Both the position numbers and the translations under genes were made by a program. The notes beneath the pieces are model-generated. The model was given only the letters and a program-made list of their open reading frames with translations. It was not told the DNA's origin and made no database searches. A stretch of 48,102 bases of DNA from Nostoc sp. CCCryo 231-06 (lineage in GTDB: Bacteria > Cyanobacteriota > Cyanobacteriia > Cyanobacteriales > Nostocaceae). The DNA lies in the NCBI GenBank assembly GCA_023522315.1, contig JAHCSU010000155.1, forward strand, positions 1-48,102, in the 5' to 3' direction. The number at the start of each line of letters is the position of its first letter. Position 1 is the stretch's first letter. Positions 27,059 through 37,194 of this stretch are shown here, piece after piece.

Positions 27059-29485
27059 TTGATACGAGCAAACGCCAGCCTATCAGCAACTAACAGAGAA
27101 AGTCATCCCTCACGAAATTTACTAATTCGATTTATTCTTGGCGGCACTACCCTTATAGTCAGTATTTCTGCTTATTTTAGCTATCAAGCCGCTAGAAATA
27201 TGATGCTCAAAGATTTGAGACATAGCGCTTTTTTAGAGGTACAGAGAGGAGGTGCTGAAATTGAGGAGTGGTTACACGTTCGTCAAGTGGAGGTACAAAC
27301 TCTGGCGAATACTTCAACTGTACGTTCCTTAAAGTGGTCTGTGGCAGAACCTTATTTAAAGGCAGAAGTCAAGCGGATTCATGAATTTTTCTTATTCCAA
27401 ATAGCTACCCCTGATGGTTCATATTCCAATACAAAAGTTGGTCGAGCAAATAAAAATATTCAGGATCGAGACTACTTTCAAAAAGCAATCGCGGGAAAGA
27501 CCAATATTTCCGATCCCTTCATTAGCCGTTCTACAGGAATTTCTTTGATTGCGATATCTACCCCGATTGGGTCAAATTCCGCTATCAGTAGTTCACCGAT
27601 AGGGACTTTCCACGGCAATGTGAGAGTCGATCACATTGCAGATGTTGTCAACTCCCTGTACTACGGTGCGAATAGTTATGCTTTCGCTCTCAATTCCCAA
27701 GGACAAGCGATCGTCCATCCTAACTCGGCGTTAATGTCAACCGTAGAAAAACCTGCACCTAGCTTGCTGAAAATTGGCGATCGCAATTTAAATGCGATCG
27801 CCCAGCAGATGGTAAACAAACAACAGGGAATTGAGTTAATGGAAATTGACGGCACTAAAAAGTATGTAGCTTATCTGCCGTTGCAAGCCGCTAATTGGTC
27901 TGTGGCTTTGGTGATTCCCCGCGAAAATATCGAATCTCGATTGCAATTCCTCGATTTAATCGCCTTAATTGTTGGTGGATTGACAGTCACCATGATCACC
28001 GTCTTGTGGCAAGTGCAAGCATTTGAACAAGCTGAACTGAAAAAATCTAAAACTGCGGCTGATACAGCTAACCATGCTAAAAGCGAATTTTTAGCCAACA
28101 TGAGTCATGAACTGCGAACGCCCTTGAATGGCATTCTTGGTTGTGCCCAAATTTTGCTGCGTTCCCCAGCTTTACCAAATCAAAAACAATATCATGTCAA
28201 TATTATTGAACAATGCGGCTCTCATCTGCTGACTTTAATTAATGATATTTTGGATCTCTCCAAAATTGAAGCAAAAAAGCTAGAACTGCATCCAGTTGAT
28301 GTGCATTTCCCATCTTTTCTCCAAGGAATTGTGGAAATATGCCAGATTCGGGCAAAACAAAAAGGCATTTTGTTTGTCTATAAACCCCCGATCAACTTGC
28401 CTACAGGGGTTCATGTTGATGTCAAAAGATGACGTCAGGTACTATTGAATCTGTTGGGAAATGCGATCAAATTTACAGATGAAGGTCAGGTTACTTTCAA
28501 TATTGAAGTAATCGATCAAGCTTCCAGCGATCGCCAGAAACATCACCTTCGTTGTACCGTAGAAGATACAGGAATTGGTATAATTCCCGCAGAATTGAGC
28601 AAAATTTTCTTGCCATTTGAACAAGTGGGTGATAAAAAGCGCCAAGCTGAAGGTACAGGGCTGGGTTTAGCTATTACTCGACAGTTAGTACAGATGATGG
28701 GTAGCGATATCCATGTTGAGAGTCAAATCGGTCAGGGGAGTAGCTTCTGGTTTGAGTTGGAGATTCCCGAAGCAACTGACTGGGTACAATCTGCGATCGC
28801 ATCATCAGAGAAACAAATCATTGGCTTTGAGGGTAACTCTTACACCATCCTGATGGTTGACGATCGCTGGGAGAATCGCACAGTGATTACAAACTTACTG
28901 CAACCACTGGGTTTTAATGTAGTTGAAGCCAGCAATGGTAAAGAAGGTTTAGAAATAGCGACCGCTCTCAAGCCAGACTTAATCATCACAGATTTGCTGA
29001 TGCCAGAAATGGATGGGTTTGAATTAATTGAACACCTACGTCATACTCCAGAAATTAAGGATGTATTGATTATTGTCTCTTCCGCTAGTGTCTTTGAAGC
29101 CGACAAACATCGCAGTCTGCAAGCTGGAGGTAACGCCTTCTTAACCAAACCTATACATGTAGATGAATTATTGGATCAACTAGAAAAATACTTAAATTTG
29201 GTATGGATTTACAAGCAATCTCAGCCTGATGGAGAAAAAGCCAAAGAAGCAACAGCAAATAGCCAATCTGCTCAATTAACCCCTCCTTCCCCCCAAGTGT
29301 TGCAGGAACTAGTCACCTTAGCCAGTAAAGGTAACTTCAATGCCATTCTCAAGTGGGCCGATCAACTGGAGGAAACAGACATAACCTTCGCGCCATTTGC
29401 TAACGAAATAAGGCAACTAGCAAGGCAATTTGATGAAGATTTAATCCTCAATTTCTTGACTCAATATACAATAGAAACAGTATGA
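27059..29485 (+). pseudogene. Cache-domain hybrid histidine kinase interrupted by one in-frame TGA
   Basis: One frame from a TTG start (AAGGAG 7 nt upstream) to 29485, broken only by TGA at 28430-28432. Parts: membrane helix ~23-45, dCache sensor ~46-290, second helix ~296-318, HisKA with [11 protein letters not shown] (~350), then ...VDVKR-stop-RQVLLNLLGNAIKF. Related kinases read DEKRLRQVLLNLLGNA here, so the stop replaces one Leu codon (TTA or TTG to TGA). HATPase (DTGIGI, GTGLGLAI), a receiver (ITDLLMPEMDG) and a C-terminal helical region follow. Without readthrough the 457-residue product has no ATP-binding domain. The second half has an internal TTG (28445) and still overlaps the next gene by ATGA. 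Confidence 0.85.
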
Positions 29486-30777
29486 AAACTACTATTGAAG
29501 ACCAAAAAAATTCTATTAATTACGCTTTTTCTAAGGGAATTATTTTAGTCGTTGACGATAACCCTGCTAATTTACAAGTTTTATCCAGCTTTCTGGATCA
29601 GTCTAGTTTTGAAGTTTGGGCGGCACGGAGCGGTGAGAAAGCCCTTCAGCGATTAGAAAATGATGATTTACCTGATTTAATCTTGCTGGATGTAATGATG
29701 CCCGGTATAGATGGTTTTGAAACCTGTAAACAGCTAAAAAGCAATCCTCGTGTCCAAGATATTCCGGTCATTTTTATGACAGCCCTCTCAGAAACTGCTG
29801 ATAAAATCAAAGGTTTGCAATTGGGAGCCGTAGACTACATTACCAAACCTTTTCAGCATGAAGAAGTCTTAGTACGGATTGAAAATCATCTAAAGCTGAG
29901 AAATTTGACGAAAGCTTTAATCGCTAAAAACACCGAATTAGAACAGACTCAAACTCAACTGATTCAAGCAGAAAAGGTAGCAGCTTTAGGTCAATTGACA
30001 GCAGGAATTGCTCATGAAGTTAATAATCCCATCAATTTTATAGCTGGCAACTTAAATTTTGTTAAACAGTATGTACAGGAGGTAGTTAGTTTACTGTATC
30101 TCTATCAAAAACATCTACCCAATCCACCAGATGAAATTCAAACTGCAATCCAAAAAAGCGATCTAAACTTTTTGTTAGATGATTTATCTAAAATTATTCA
30201 ATCTATGCAAGTTGGTACAGATCGCGTTACAGAAATTGTGTCATATTTAAACAACTTTTCACGACACAGAGAAACTGGTAAAAAACTAGCTAATTTGCAT
30301 GAAGGGTTAGATAGTACATTACTCATTCTCGGACATCGGTTTAAATATAATGCTCATCAACCAACCATCAAATTAGTCAAAGAGTATGGAAGCTTGCCAC
30401 TTGTTGAGTGTTTTCCTGGGGAAATTAATCAGGTTTTTATGAATTTAATTTGTAATGCGATCGATGCAATTGAAGAAAAGTATAAAAATAAAGATATTGA
30501 GACAGTTTATCAAAATCCTGGAGTTATTAAAATTAAAACTGAGGCAATTGGAGAGCAAGTTATTTTAAGAGTTGCCGACAATGGTTCAGGTATAAATAAA
30601 GCAGATGCAACAAAAATATATGATGCTTTTTACACAACAAAACCTGTCGGTAAAGGAACAGGGCTTGGTCTATCTATTGCTTACCAAATTGTGGTAAATA
30701 ATCATCACGGCAAGCTCACATACGATTCCAAACCAGGTGAAGGCATAGAGTTTATCATTGAACTACCCATCCGATAA
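29482..30777 (+). CDS. Response-regulator/histidine-kinase fusion
   Basis: 431 residues. Receiver (~18-135): ILVVDDNPANLQ, acceptor Asp in LILLDVMMPGIDG (~72), YITKPF. A coiled coil (~140-165, NTELEQTQTQLIQAEKVAAL), then HisKA of the GIAHEVNNPINFI type (His ~177) and an HATPase (LICNAIDAIEEKY, DNGSGI, GTGLGLSIAYQIV). Its ATG overlaps the previous stop (ATGA at 29482-29485), so the two are coupled and presumably form one phosphorelay. The receiver comes before the kinase, so it likely takes phosphate from, or is controlled by, the preceding sensor. Soluble. Confidence 0.93.
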   Translation: MKTTIEDQKNSINYAFSKGIILVVDDNPANLQVLSSFLDQSSFEVWAARSGEKALQRLENDDLPDLILLDVMMPGIDGFETCKQLKSNPRVQDIPVIFMTALSETADKIKGLQLGAVDYITKPFQHEEVLVRIENHLKLRNLTKALIAKNTELEQTQTQLIQAEKVAALGQLTAGIAHEVNNPINFIAGNLNFVKQYVQEVVSLLYLYQKHLPNPPDEIQTAIQKSDLNFLLDDLSKIIQSMQVGTDRVTEIVSYLNNFSRHRETGKKLANLHEGLDSTLLILGHRFKYNAHQPTIKLVKEYGSLPLVECFPGEINQVFMNLICNAIDAIEEKYKNKDIETVYQNPGVIKIKTEAIGEQVILRVADNGSGINKADATKIYDAFYTTKPVGKGTGLGLSIAYQIVVNNHHGKLTYDSKPGEGIEFIIELPIR

Positions 30778-30809
30778 ATGAGAATTTGCAAACCAAATAA
30801 AAGAAACAC

Positions 30810-30837
30810 GTAGGGGAGCAATATATTGTGCCCCTAC
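30810..30837. repeat. Interspersed GTAGGGG...CCCCTAC inverted repeat
   Basis: GTAGGGG and CCCCTAC flank a nearly palindromic CAATATATTG core. A related but degenerate copy (AGGGGCGCACATCTGTATGCCC) lies near 4203-4224. Lies just after the REC-kinase stop and may end its transcript. Confidence 0.55.
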
Positions 30838-30863
30838 TCGCATTTTCAAATTGTTGTATATCA

Positions 30864-30922
30864 ATACAGTTCAGTTAAGCCTCAAATCTTTTGTAGAGAC
30901 GAAGAAAAGCAACGTCTCTACA
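30864..30922. repeat. MITE-end motif plus GTAGAGACG hairpin
   Basis: ATACAGTTCAGTTAAG (30864-30879) resembles the terminal repeat of the element at 24283. TGTAGAGACG (30892-30901) and CGTCTCTACA (30913-30922) form a 10-bp stem with an 11-nt loop. No second terminal repeat noticed, so probably a decayed copy. Confidence 0.5.
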
Positions 30923-31005
30923 TACCTAAAATCAATACCAAAAATCCTTAACCCAAGTGGATTGTTTTATATGTAACCAATCTATAAATCAAATAATTGC
31001 TGTAA

Positions 31006-32763
31006 CTAGCGAATATTAACCTCTTGCAAGTAATTTCCTCCTTGAACATATTCAATATTAGTGGCTGAGTTTTTATAAACAAATGAATTTTTTCTTTTTA
31101 CAGAAGCGACATTTTGATAATCAGTTAGCAGGCGTTGTTTTTGAGTATATTCATTCAATTTTACTTGAGCTTGAGCATAAACTAGAGTATCGTTGGGAAT
31201 ATTTCGGAGAAATTTTATAGCTCGATTAAAATCACCAACAAATGCTTGTTTATAGGCTTTTTGTAAAAAGTAAGCTGCTCTAATCTGGCGCTTTCGATTG
31301 TACTCAGCTAACTTGTCTTGAACTAAAGCACCCGCACGACTTTCTTTAGGAATTTGCCGCAGATATTGTAATGCAGCAGAAAAATCTTTTGTATCGGCAC
31401 TATCGTAAGCTTTTGCTAATAAATCTTGCGTCTGTGCCTCAATGTTGACGTATGCTTGCTGAACTAATTTATCTGTTTTAGATTTCCAATATAAAATATT
31501 TGGAATGTTAGCAACAGCATGAATAACATCTGACCATTTGCTGTCATGGAAAGCTGTTTGAGCTATTTGGTATTGCTGTGCAGCTACTTGCCATTGCTCT
31601 TGCCATTCTTCAATTGTGGCTTGCGCTTCTGGATAAACATTGCTGTGGGAGGGAATTGATTTAGCAAGTGCGATCGCTTCTTCTAAATCTCCTGCTTGAT
31701 ATTCTTGTGTGGCTTGAGATAAAGTTTCTGTTTCTGAGTATGCAGGCGCAGCATTAATTAAAGAATATACCCCAAATCCCATCACTAAAGAATTAGCTGC
31801 CAGTCCTACTTTCATTCCTGTTAATAACGGAGATGAATTTCCAGATGTAGGATTATCATCTTCAATTGCCGCCTCTATAAAAACATGATCATCTGCTTCT
31901 AATATTTCTGGTGGCTGCTCCCATATTATTTGTTTGAGTACCCGCAGCACCTCACCCGTAGACTGGAAGCGGTTTTGATAATCGTAGCGAATCATTTGGC
32001 TGAGAACAGCAGCTAAATAATCGTTAACTGGCGTATTTTCAGAACGCCAAACAATTTCATTAGTATAAGGATCAGGTTTTAATTGTAATGGTTCTAACCC
32101 TGTTAAAGCCTGGATGGCAATCATACCCAAAGCATAAATATCACTGTTGGGTTGTGTTTCTCCAATAAATTGCTCTGGGGGTATATACCCTAATGAAGTG
32201 ACGGGAATTCTATAAATGGGCAATTCCGCACCTATGCCAAAATCGATAGACTGGATTGAGCCAAAGTCAATCAAAACTAACTTGCCATCGCTATTACGTC
32301 TGATCAAGTTTTCTGGTTTGATATCGCAATGGATAACGCCCTGAGAATGAACAAATTCCAGAATACCTAAGACATCTATCAGCAATTCTACAACTTCCCT
32401 TTCACTCCACAGACACCCCCATTGTTGAGCAATGGGTAATTCCGCAGTCAGCGCATGTCCTTCAATCCGCTCTTGGACTAAATAAAATCGCTCGTTTTCT
32501 TCAAAGCAGGCGATAAATTCAGGAATTTGGTGATGGCTTCCCAAAAGCTTAAGGGTTTGGGTTTCAGTCACAAACAGTAATTTCAGCATCTCCAAGTAGC
32601 CGGATTCGGAACTACTAACTTTAATCTGCTTAACAACGCATTTGGGATTCTCTGGATAATCTACGTCTACAGCTATATATGTTTGTCCAAACACCCCTGC
32701 ACTCAGGCTTTGGATAATTTTGTAACGCCCTTGTAGTAATTTACCGATTATGTGGTAGGTCAT
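31006..32763 (-). CDS. Membrane Ser/Thr protein kinase with repeat-rich C-terminus
   Basis: 585 residues. Kinase ~1-275: degenerate glycine loop SAGVFGQTY, CVVKQI with the ATP Lys (~44), catalytic loop HCDIKPEN (145-152, Cys in place of the Arg of HRD), IDFGSIQ, then DIYALGMIAIQALTG. One membrane helix near 318-338. The C-terminal ~240 residues contain TPR-like helical pairs (AxxxFxxAIxxLRxIPxxS: KDFSAALQYLRQIPKES, GDFNRAIKFLRNIPNDT). Having Cys for Arg in HRD puts it among RD-negative kinases, which often do not need activation-loop phosphorylation. A 15-bp hairpin sits 33 bp upstream of the start. Confidence 0.93.
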   Translation of the reverse strand: MTYHIIGKLLQGRYKIIQSLSAGVFGQTYIAVDVDYPENPKCVVKQIKVSSSESGYLEMLKLLFVTETQTLKLLGSHHQIPEFIACFEENERFYLVQERIEGHALTAELPIAQQWGCLWSEREVVELLIDVLGILEFVHSQGVIHCDIKPENLIRRNSDGKLVLIDFGSIQSIDFGIGAELPIYRIPVTSLGYIPPEQFIGETQPNSDIYALGMIAIQALTGLEPLQLKPDPYTNEIVWRSENTPVNDYLAAVLSQMIRYDYQNRFQSTGEVLRVLKQIIWEQPPEILEADDHVFIEAAIEDDNPTSGNSSPLLTGMKVGLAANSLVMGFGVYSLINAAPAYSETETLSQATQEYQAGDLEEAIALAKSIPSHSNVYPEAQATIEEWQEQWQVAAQQYQIAQTAFHDSKWSDVIHAVANIPNILYWKSKTDKLVQQAYVNIEAQTQDLLAKAYDSADTKDFSAALQYLRQIPKESRAGALVQDKLAEYNRKRQIRAAYFLQKAYKQAFVGDFNRAIKFLRNIPNDTLVYAQAQVKLNEYTQKQRLLTDYQNVASVKRKNSFVYKNSATNIEYVQGGNYLQEVNIR

Positions 32764-33315
32764 GACCTGGTTACTCAGTAAGTCCTTTTATTTACTTTTT
32801 CAAGCATTCCCTCCTGTTTCCGGAATGCTTGAAAAATAGATTTACTGAACTTAACTTCCTGGATGCAAACTTGATTTATTTCCGTATTTTTACTTAAAAA
32901 AATCGTATTTTACTTTATCAAAACTTATTAAACTTATCAGATATTAATATTCCGATAAATTTTTAGATTACTAATAAAAATTTTTAAACTTAAAATCTAT
33001 TTTTCGTCTCTTTGTAAGGGATTAGATGTAATTTGAAACCAAAAAATAAAGAAGTAATAAAAAATATGTAAATTTTATATAAAGTTTATATGTTTTTACT
33101 GACGGTAATATTTTTTATACTATCATGCTAGCACCAGCATTGTTTGATTTAATACATAATTTGCAGTGCCAATAAAACCCTAGTTCAATACTGAATTTTT
33201 TACTACGCTTAGTTGCTCTGATTGTGGAGCAACTACGAATGAGAAAAGCAGTGATTGCATAGAGAAAATTTTTGTGAATTTCACCTAGACAGGTTCAAAT
33301 TTAGAGGTATATCCC
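32764..33315. other. Divergent intergenic region, about 550 bp
   Basis: Strongly AT-rich, between the divergent kinase and PEP-CTERM genes, so it holds both promoters. Apart from the hairpin at 32796-32836 I see no gene or repeat. Confidence 0.5.
32796..32836 (-). promoter_or_regulatory. Perfect 15-bp hairpin in the leader of the kinase gene
   Basis: TTTTTCAAGCATTCC (32796-32810) pairs with GGAATGCTTGAAAAA (32822-32836) around an 11-nt loop. In either direction a GC-containing stem is followed by T residues, so it could be an attenuator or terminator in the kinase leader, or a bidirectional terminator for upstream transcription. Confidence 0.5.
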
Positions 33316-33996
33316 ATGAAAAACTGTTACAAATTGGCAATTACGGCTGCTATTGTTGGATTTGGATTAGGAACGCTGAACATAGCACAAGCAGCAACTG
33401 TTAGTTTGAGTAGTTCAAATCAAGGTTGGTGGAATACGATAACTAGTAACACGAACATCAACGACAACTATATAACTGGAAATTACAGCCCGGTTAGTCT
33501 TCGTAGCTTCTTTACATTCGATCTTGGTACTTTAGCTGGAGTCTCCTCAGCAACTTTGCAAGTTCAACGATTTGAAGGTTCAGGAAATCCAACACAGACT
33601 TTAGGTTTTTTTGATGTTTCAACATCTGCTGATGTGCTTGCTCAAAAAGCTAACAATCCCGATACCAATATTTATAACGATTTGGGAAGTGGTAAAAATT
33701 ATGGTACTTTTAACGTCAGCACCTCTGGCGATCGAAACGAAATCCTAAGTTTTGTTCTCAACTCAGACGCTATTGCAGATATTAACGCCAGAAGTGGACA
33801 ACTTTTCTCAATTGGAGGTGCGCTTTTGGGTGATCTTGGAATTAGTGACCAGTATCTGTTTGGATTGAGTTTTGATTCGTCTGCTACACTTGTGGTTAAT
33901 ACTGTTCCCGAACCTGGTACTATTAGCGGGGCAGCGCTTGTTGGTATTATAGGTTTGTGCCTAAAGCGCAAAAGAAAAACGTTCCAAAATGTATAG
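33316..33996 (+). CDS. PEP-CTERM exported protein
   Basis: 226 residues. Signal peptide at 1-26 (ITAAIVGFGLGTLNIAQA). The mature part is Ser/Thr/Asn-rich beta-sandwich-like (SLRSFFTFDLGTLAGVSSATLQVQRF), resembling carbohydrate-binding DNRLRE/CBM-type domains. The C-terminus is a PEP-CTERM tripartite signal: VPEPGT (~197), a hydrophobic helix (GAALVGIIGL), then a basic cluster KRKRK. Such proteins are processed by exosortase and usually reach the surface or the exopolysaccharide matrix. No exosortase gene lies in this window. Ligand unknown. Confidence 0.9.
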   Translation: MKNCYKLAITAAIVGFGLGTLNIAQAATVSLSSSNQGWWNTITSNTNINDNYITGNYSPVSLRSFFTFDLGTLAGVSSATLQVQRFEGSGNPTQTLGFFDVSTSADVLAQKANNPDTNIYNDLGSGKNYGTFNVSTSGDRNEILSFVLNSDAIADINARSGQLFSIGGALLGDLGISDQYLFGLSFDSSATLVVNTVPEPGTISGAALVGIIGLCLKRKRKTFQNV

Positions 33997-34100
33997 GCTA
34001 ATTTAATTTAATAGGACTGAGAAAGAATGTAGAAACGTAGCACTGCTAAGTCTCTACAAGGGTTCTGAATAATGCATATTTAATTTTTGGAGATGTCTCA

Positions 34101-34199
34101 ATACGGTTCGGTTAAGAATATTGTAGGTTGGGTTGAAGCTTTGCGAAACCCAACAAACGCCGCAAAATGTTGGGTTTCGTTCCTCAACCCAACCTACAC
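34101..34199. repeat. MITE-end motif followed by AGGTTGGGTT hairpin repeat
   Basis: ATACGGTTCGGTTAAG (34101-34116) is a further copy of the terminal motif of the 24283 element. Right behind it TGTAGGTTGGGTT (34122-34134) pairs with AACCCAACCTACA (34186-34198), and CGAAACCCAAC (34144-34154) pairs with GTTGGGTTTCG (34169-34179): a long double hairpin of a type widespread in cyanobacterial intergenic DNA. Confidence 0.65.
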
Positions 34200-34352
34200 A
34201 TTTTTATTTTTTGGGCTTACAGCACTTCCGTATTGGGAGATGTCTAATTTGCTGCCTATCCAACAAAGTATTTTTTCCTAGAAAAATTTCAACTCGCATC
34301 TTGCAAAAAAGCAAGAGCATTTTTGACACTAACTAATCAAAAAAGTTTATAG

Positions 34353-35912
34353 TTATTGAGGTTCTTCTCTACTTTTTTGTTCCTCGATCGCTTCAGATTT
34401 ATCTGTTAACGGCTTCACCACTCGCGCGATCGCTTCTTGAATAAAAGCTTTAATAAATTCATCTCTGCGATTAATTTGAAACTGTCGCTGCACAACTTCT
34501 GTCATTCCACCATCACCCCAATCTTGGTCATGACGAAAATATTCAATAAAACTTTTACCAGCAATTCGCGTTAAATAAGCTGCTGTCACACCTTGAATTG
34601 CTCTACCAATAATAAAGGTGGCAACATTGAGTTGCAAAGCTGTAGATAATAATTGAATTGCTCCTTTAACAATGCCTAAACTGGCGATGGTTTTTGCTAA
34701 AGAAAGGGCTAACTCTCGTCCCCGTTCCATATTCAAGTCACAGCCGTAGACTCTGCCAATTTCCACAACCATTTGAGCATTAACAGCAGCTGTCGCTAGT
34801 AAATCTACCACTGGTATAGGCGTAACTGATACCACACCAGCACCAATCCACTGAAAGCGTTCTACGATTTTGTCAGCTTGACGGCGACGCTGGCCATCGA
34901 TGAGTTTTCGCGCCTCGTCTCCCAATCGCAGAGATTGCAAAAGAATATTATCTGCCACCAAATCTTCACCCTCAGCCCGTAAAACAGCAGCCGTGCGCCG
35001 CAGCAAAGGGATAATATCGGGTTCCGGCTGGAAGGTTTCGCCAGTTTCTAGTTGTGCAGGTTGGGGATTAGCAGCGATCGCCACGACATCATTAGTAGCA
35101 ATAAATCCCCGTACCCGTTGACGCAACCTTGCAAGGATAGATTCTTTATCTTCATCTGTATATAAATCAGTTTTGTTGAGAACTAGGAGCGATCGCTTTC
35201 CAATTTCTGCCAACCCCCGCAGTGGCTCATATTCTGAGCGCCGTAAGTCATTATCTACCACAAACAACAGTAAATCTGCTTCTGTTGCCAGTTCTCGCGC
35301 CAGCTGTTCCCGTTCCGTTCCCGCCACCCCTGCTTCTAAAATTCCTGGCGTATCTGTAATTAAAATCTTGCGTTCTAATCCCTTCAACCGCAGACAATAA
35401 GTTTCTCCAACCTGGGTTGTACCCATCGGTGCATCTACCTGACCGACCATGCGTCCCATAATCGCATTAACTAGGGAAGTTTTACCAGCACTCCCCGTAC
35501 CAAATACCACTACTTGAATTTCACCCCGTGCTAAGTTTGCTTCAATCTCCCGCGATTTACTTAATAAAGCTTGGCGTGCTACTTCATCTTGAATTTGCCC
35601 TACCTGTTGGCGCACAGCCTGGAGAGTTGTAGAAGCAGCATCAGATTTGCCAGCAGGAATTTGCGCCGCAGTTACTCGCTTGGGGTTGCGGCGCGATCGC
35701 TTTTCCCCAGATTGAATCACCAATACATAATAGACAAAAGCAGCAACCAACGCTCCAATGAGGACAATCAGCAGCAACAGCAGCAAATTGCCTAGCAACG
35801 GCGAATAGGACAATTGCCAATAGAGGCGCGATAGGGAATCAATTAGCCATAGGGCTAGCCCCAAAATGACGATCAGACCAACAATCAGCGTTACTATGCG
35901 TGACAGAGGCAT
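34353..35912 (-). CDS. Membrane GTPase of the Era-like/DUF697 type
   Basis: 519 residues. Two N-terminal membrane helices (~8-25 and ~40-65). GTPase domain ~130-300: G1 GTGSAGKTSLVN (~138), a G2-like GTTQVGE, G3 DTPG (~187), G4 NKTD (~247). The C-terminal ~180 residues carry hydrophobic/amphipathic segments with VTPIPVVDLLATAAVNAQMVVEIGR, the DUF697/YcjF-like hallmark. Such proteins are inner- or thylakoid-membrane GTPases thought to act in membrane remodelling or stress. No operon partner. The C-terminus is charged (EEQKSREEPQ). Confidence 0.9.
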   Translation of the reverse strand: MPLSRIVTLIVGLIVILGLALWLIDSLSRLYWQLSYSPLLGNLLLLLLIVLIGALVAAFVYYVLVIQSGEKRSRRNPKRVTAAQIPAGKSDAASTTLQAVRQQVGQIQDEVARQALLSKSREIEANLARGEIQVVVFGTGSAGKTSLVNAIMGRMVGQVDAPMGTTQVGETYCLRLKGLERKILITDTPGILEAGVAGTEREQLARELATEADLLLFVVDNDLRRSEYEPLRGLAEIGKRSLLVLNKTDLYTDEDKESILARLRQRVRGFIATNDVVAIAANPQPAQLETGETFQPEPDIIPLLRRTAAVLRAEGEDLVADNILLQSLRLGDEARKLIDGQRRRQADKIVERFQWIGAGVVSVTPIPVVDLLATAAVNAQMVVEIGRVYGCDLNMERGRELALSLAKTIASLGIVKGAIQLLSTALQLNVATFIIGRAIQGVTAAYLTRIAGKSFIEYFRHDQDWGDGGMTEVVQRQFQINRRDEFIKAFIQEAIARVVKPLTDKSEAIEEQKSREEPQ

Positions 35913-36656
35913 GGCTGGGAAATATTAGTGGATATTCAGTAGGCAGATGCTTCTGATTTTAACTAATTCAGCAGAAGTCCCACACTCCTAAAAGTGAGTG
36001 TGGGACGCCAGTCGCCTGCGACGGGAAACCCGTCTACAGCGCACCGCGAGTGAATGCGCGGGAGTGGAGAGATATAGTAATTAATGTATTTTGGCATAGC
36101 CAAAACAGTTAATTGCTATGTCGAAACATGACCCATATTCATTATATTTCTTGAAGCAAATACCACGATTGATGGTATTATAAGTAAGTACAAACAAAGC
36201 CGAAAATGCTGGTTGTACACTGAACCTAGACAATCTAGAATATGGGGTTCCATTCAAGAATAGACTTGTGTTGAGCGAAGTCGAAACACATTTTTTGTCA
36301 TCTCCGTGAATGGGTAAAATTCTAGCGGTACTAAGGTAGAACATACTTTTTGGTAGTTGTTCAAAATCTGCGGCAGGGCATGACGTGGATTCAAAACAAA
36401 GCTCAGTCAATGTCTTCATAGAAGAGTCACTGAGAAGCCTACACTGTATGCTTGCATCAGTGTAGGTATGTCACTAGTTTCAGTATTTTTTACCAGAGTA
36501 GTTAAGAAGCAGCTTTTGTGAAATTTGAACCTTTCTCATCCTTAAGCTAGTAGCTTTTGAAATTATATTCGTTCATTATAAGGTTCGCGTGTTCTAATTT
36601 ATTAGTGGACTTACGCCAGTTTTGGCAAGCTTTTTCAGAACAAAGAGAGAAAACTT
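35913..36656. other. Intergenic region, about 740 bp, repeats and no supported gene
   Basis: Starts with the hairpin repeat cluster at 35977-36055. A 112-codon minus-strand frame (36081-36419) was examined and not called: composition is unlike a protein, it contains a TTGAGCGAAGTCGAA repeat copy (36273-36287), and it has no domain. The last ~100 bp are probably the promoter of the DUF937 gene. Confidence 0.5.
35977..36055. repeat. GTCCCACACTC hairpin plus GACGGGAAACCCGTC hairpin
   Basis: GTCCCACACTC (35977-35987) pairs with GAGTGTGGGAC (35996-36006); immediately after, GTCGCCTGCGAC and GACGGGAAACCCGTC form two small stems. A composite intergenic repeat of the Nostoc type. Confidence 0.6.
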
Positions 36657-37181
36657 ATGGGACTTTTCGATCAAATTCTTGGTGCCGTTGCTAATCCCAA
36701 TCAACAAGGTAGCTTAGGTCAATTGGGAAGTATTGTTAACAGTGTACAACAACTGAGCCAACGCACTGGCACAGACCCTTCTACCATGCAATCAGTTTTG
36801 TCAATCGTCGGTAGTCAAGTGCGTTCTGCTTTACAACAGAAGCAAGCCACAGATGGTAATGAAGCCGCACAGAGTCTAGTTAATCAATATGCTGGGACTT
36901 CACCTAATCCCCAAGCCGTTAATTCGCTGTTTTCTCCTCAGATACAACAACAGGTAGCTCAGGTTGCTGCCGGGCGCACTGGATTGGATGCTGGTATGGT
37001 TCAACAATTGCTGCCTTTAGCAGTACCTTTAGTACTTAATTTTTTGCAATCAGGTGCAAATGCTCAGAATCCCCAAGCTGGCGGGAATTCTGTACTGAAT
37101 TCTTTCTTAGATGCTGACGGCGATGGTGATGTCGATATCGCTGATGCCATCCAAATGGCTAGTCGGTATATGAAAAGGTAA
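36657..37181 (+). CDS. DUF937 (YidB-like) protein with calcium-loop-like tail
   Basis: 174 residues. N-terminal MGLFDQILGAVANP and the Gln/Ser-rich repeats (IVNSVQQLSQRTGTDPSTMQ, LLPLAVPLVLNFLQSG) match DUF937. The end has DADGDGDVDIADAIQMA (~154-170), an EF-hand/dockerin-type calcium loop (D-x-D-x-D-x-D-x-x-D), common in cyanobacterial members. No signal peptide. Function unknown; calcium binding is inferred from the loop alone. Confidence 0.85.
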   Translation: MGLFDQILGAVANPNQQGSLGQLGSIVNSVQQLSQRTGTDPSTMQSVLSIVGSQVRSALQQKQATDGNEAAQSLVNQYAGTSPNPQAVNSLFSPQIQQQVAQVAAGRTGLDAGMVQQLLPLAVPLVLNFLQSGANAQNPQAGGNSVLNSFLDADGDGDVDIADAIQMASRYMKR

Positions 37182-37194
37182 CACTTCTTAACCC

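Noticed and set aside
36081-36419. 112-codon minus-strand frame
   Set aside because: Composition unlike a real protein, contains a dispersed repeat copy, no domain and no neighbour context; left in the intergenic region.
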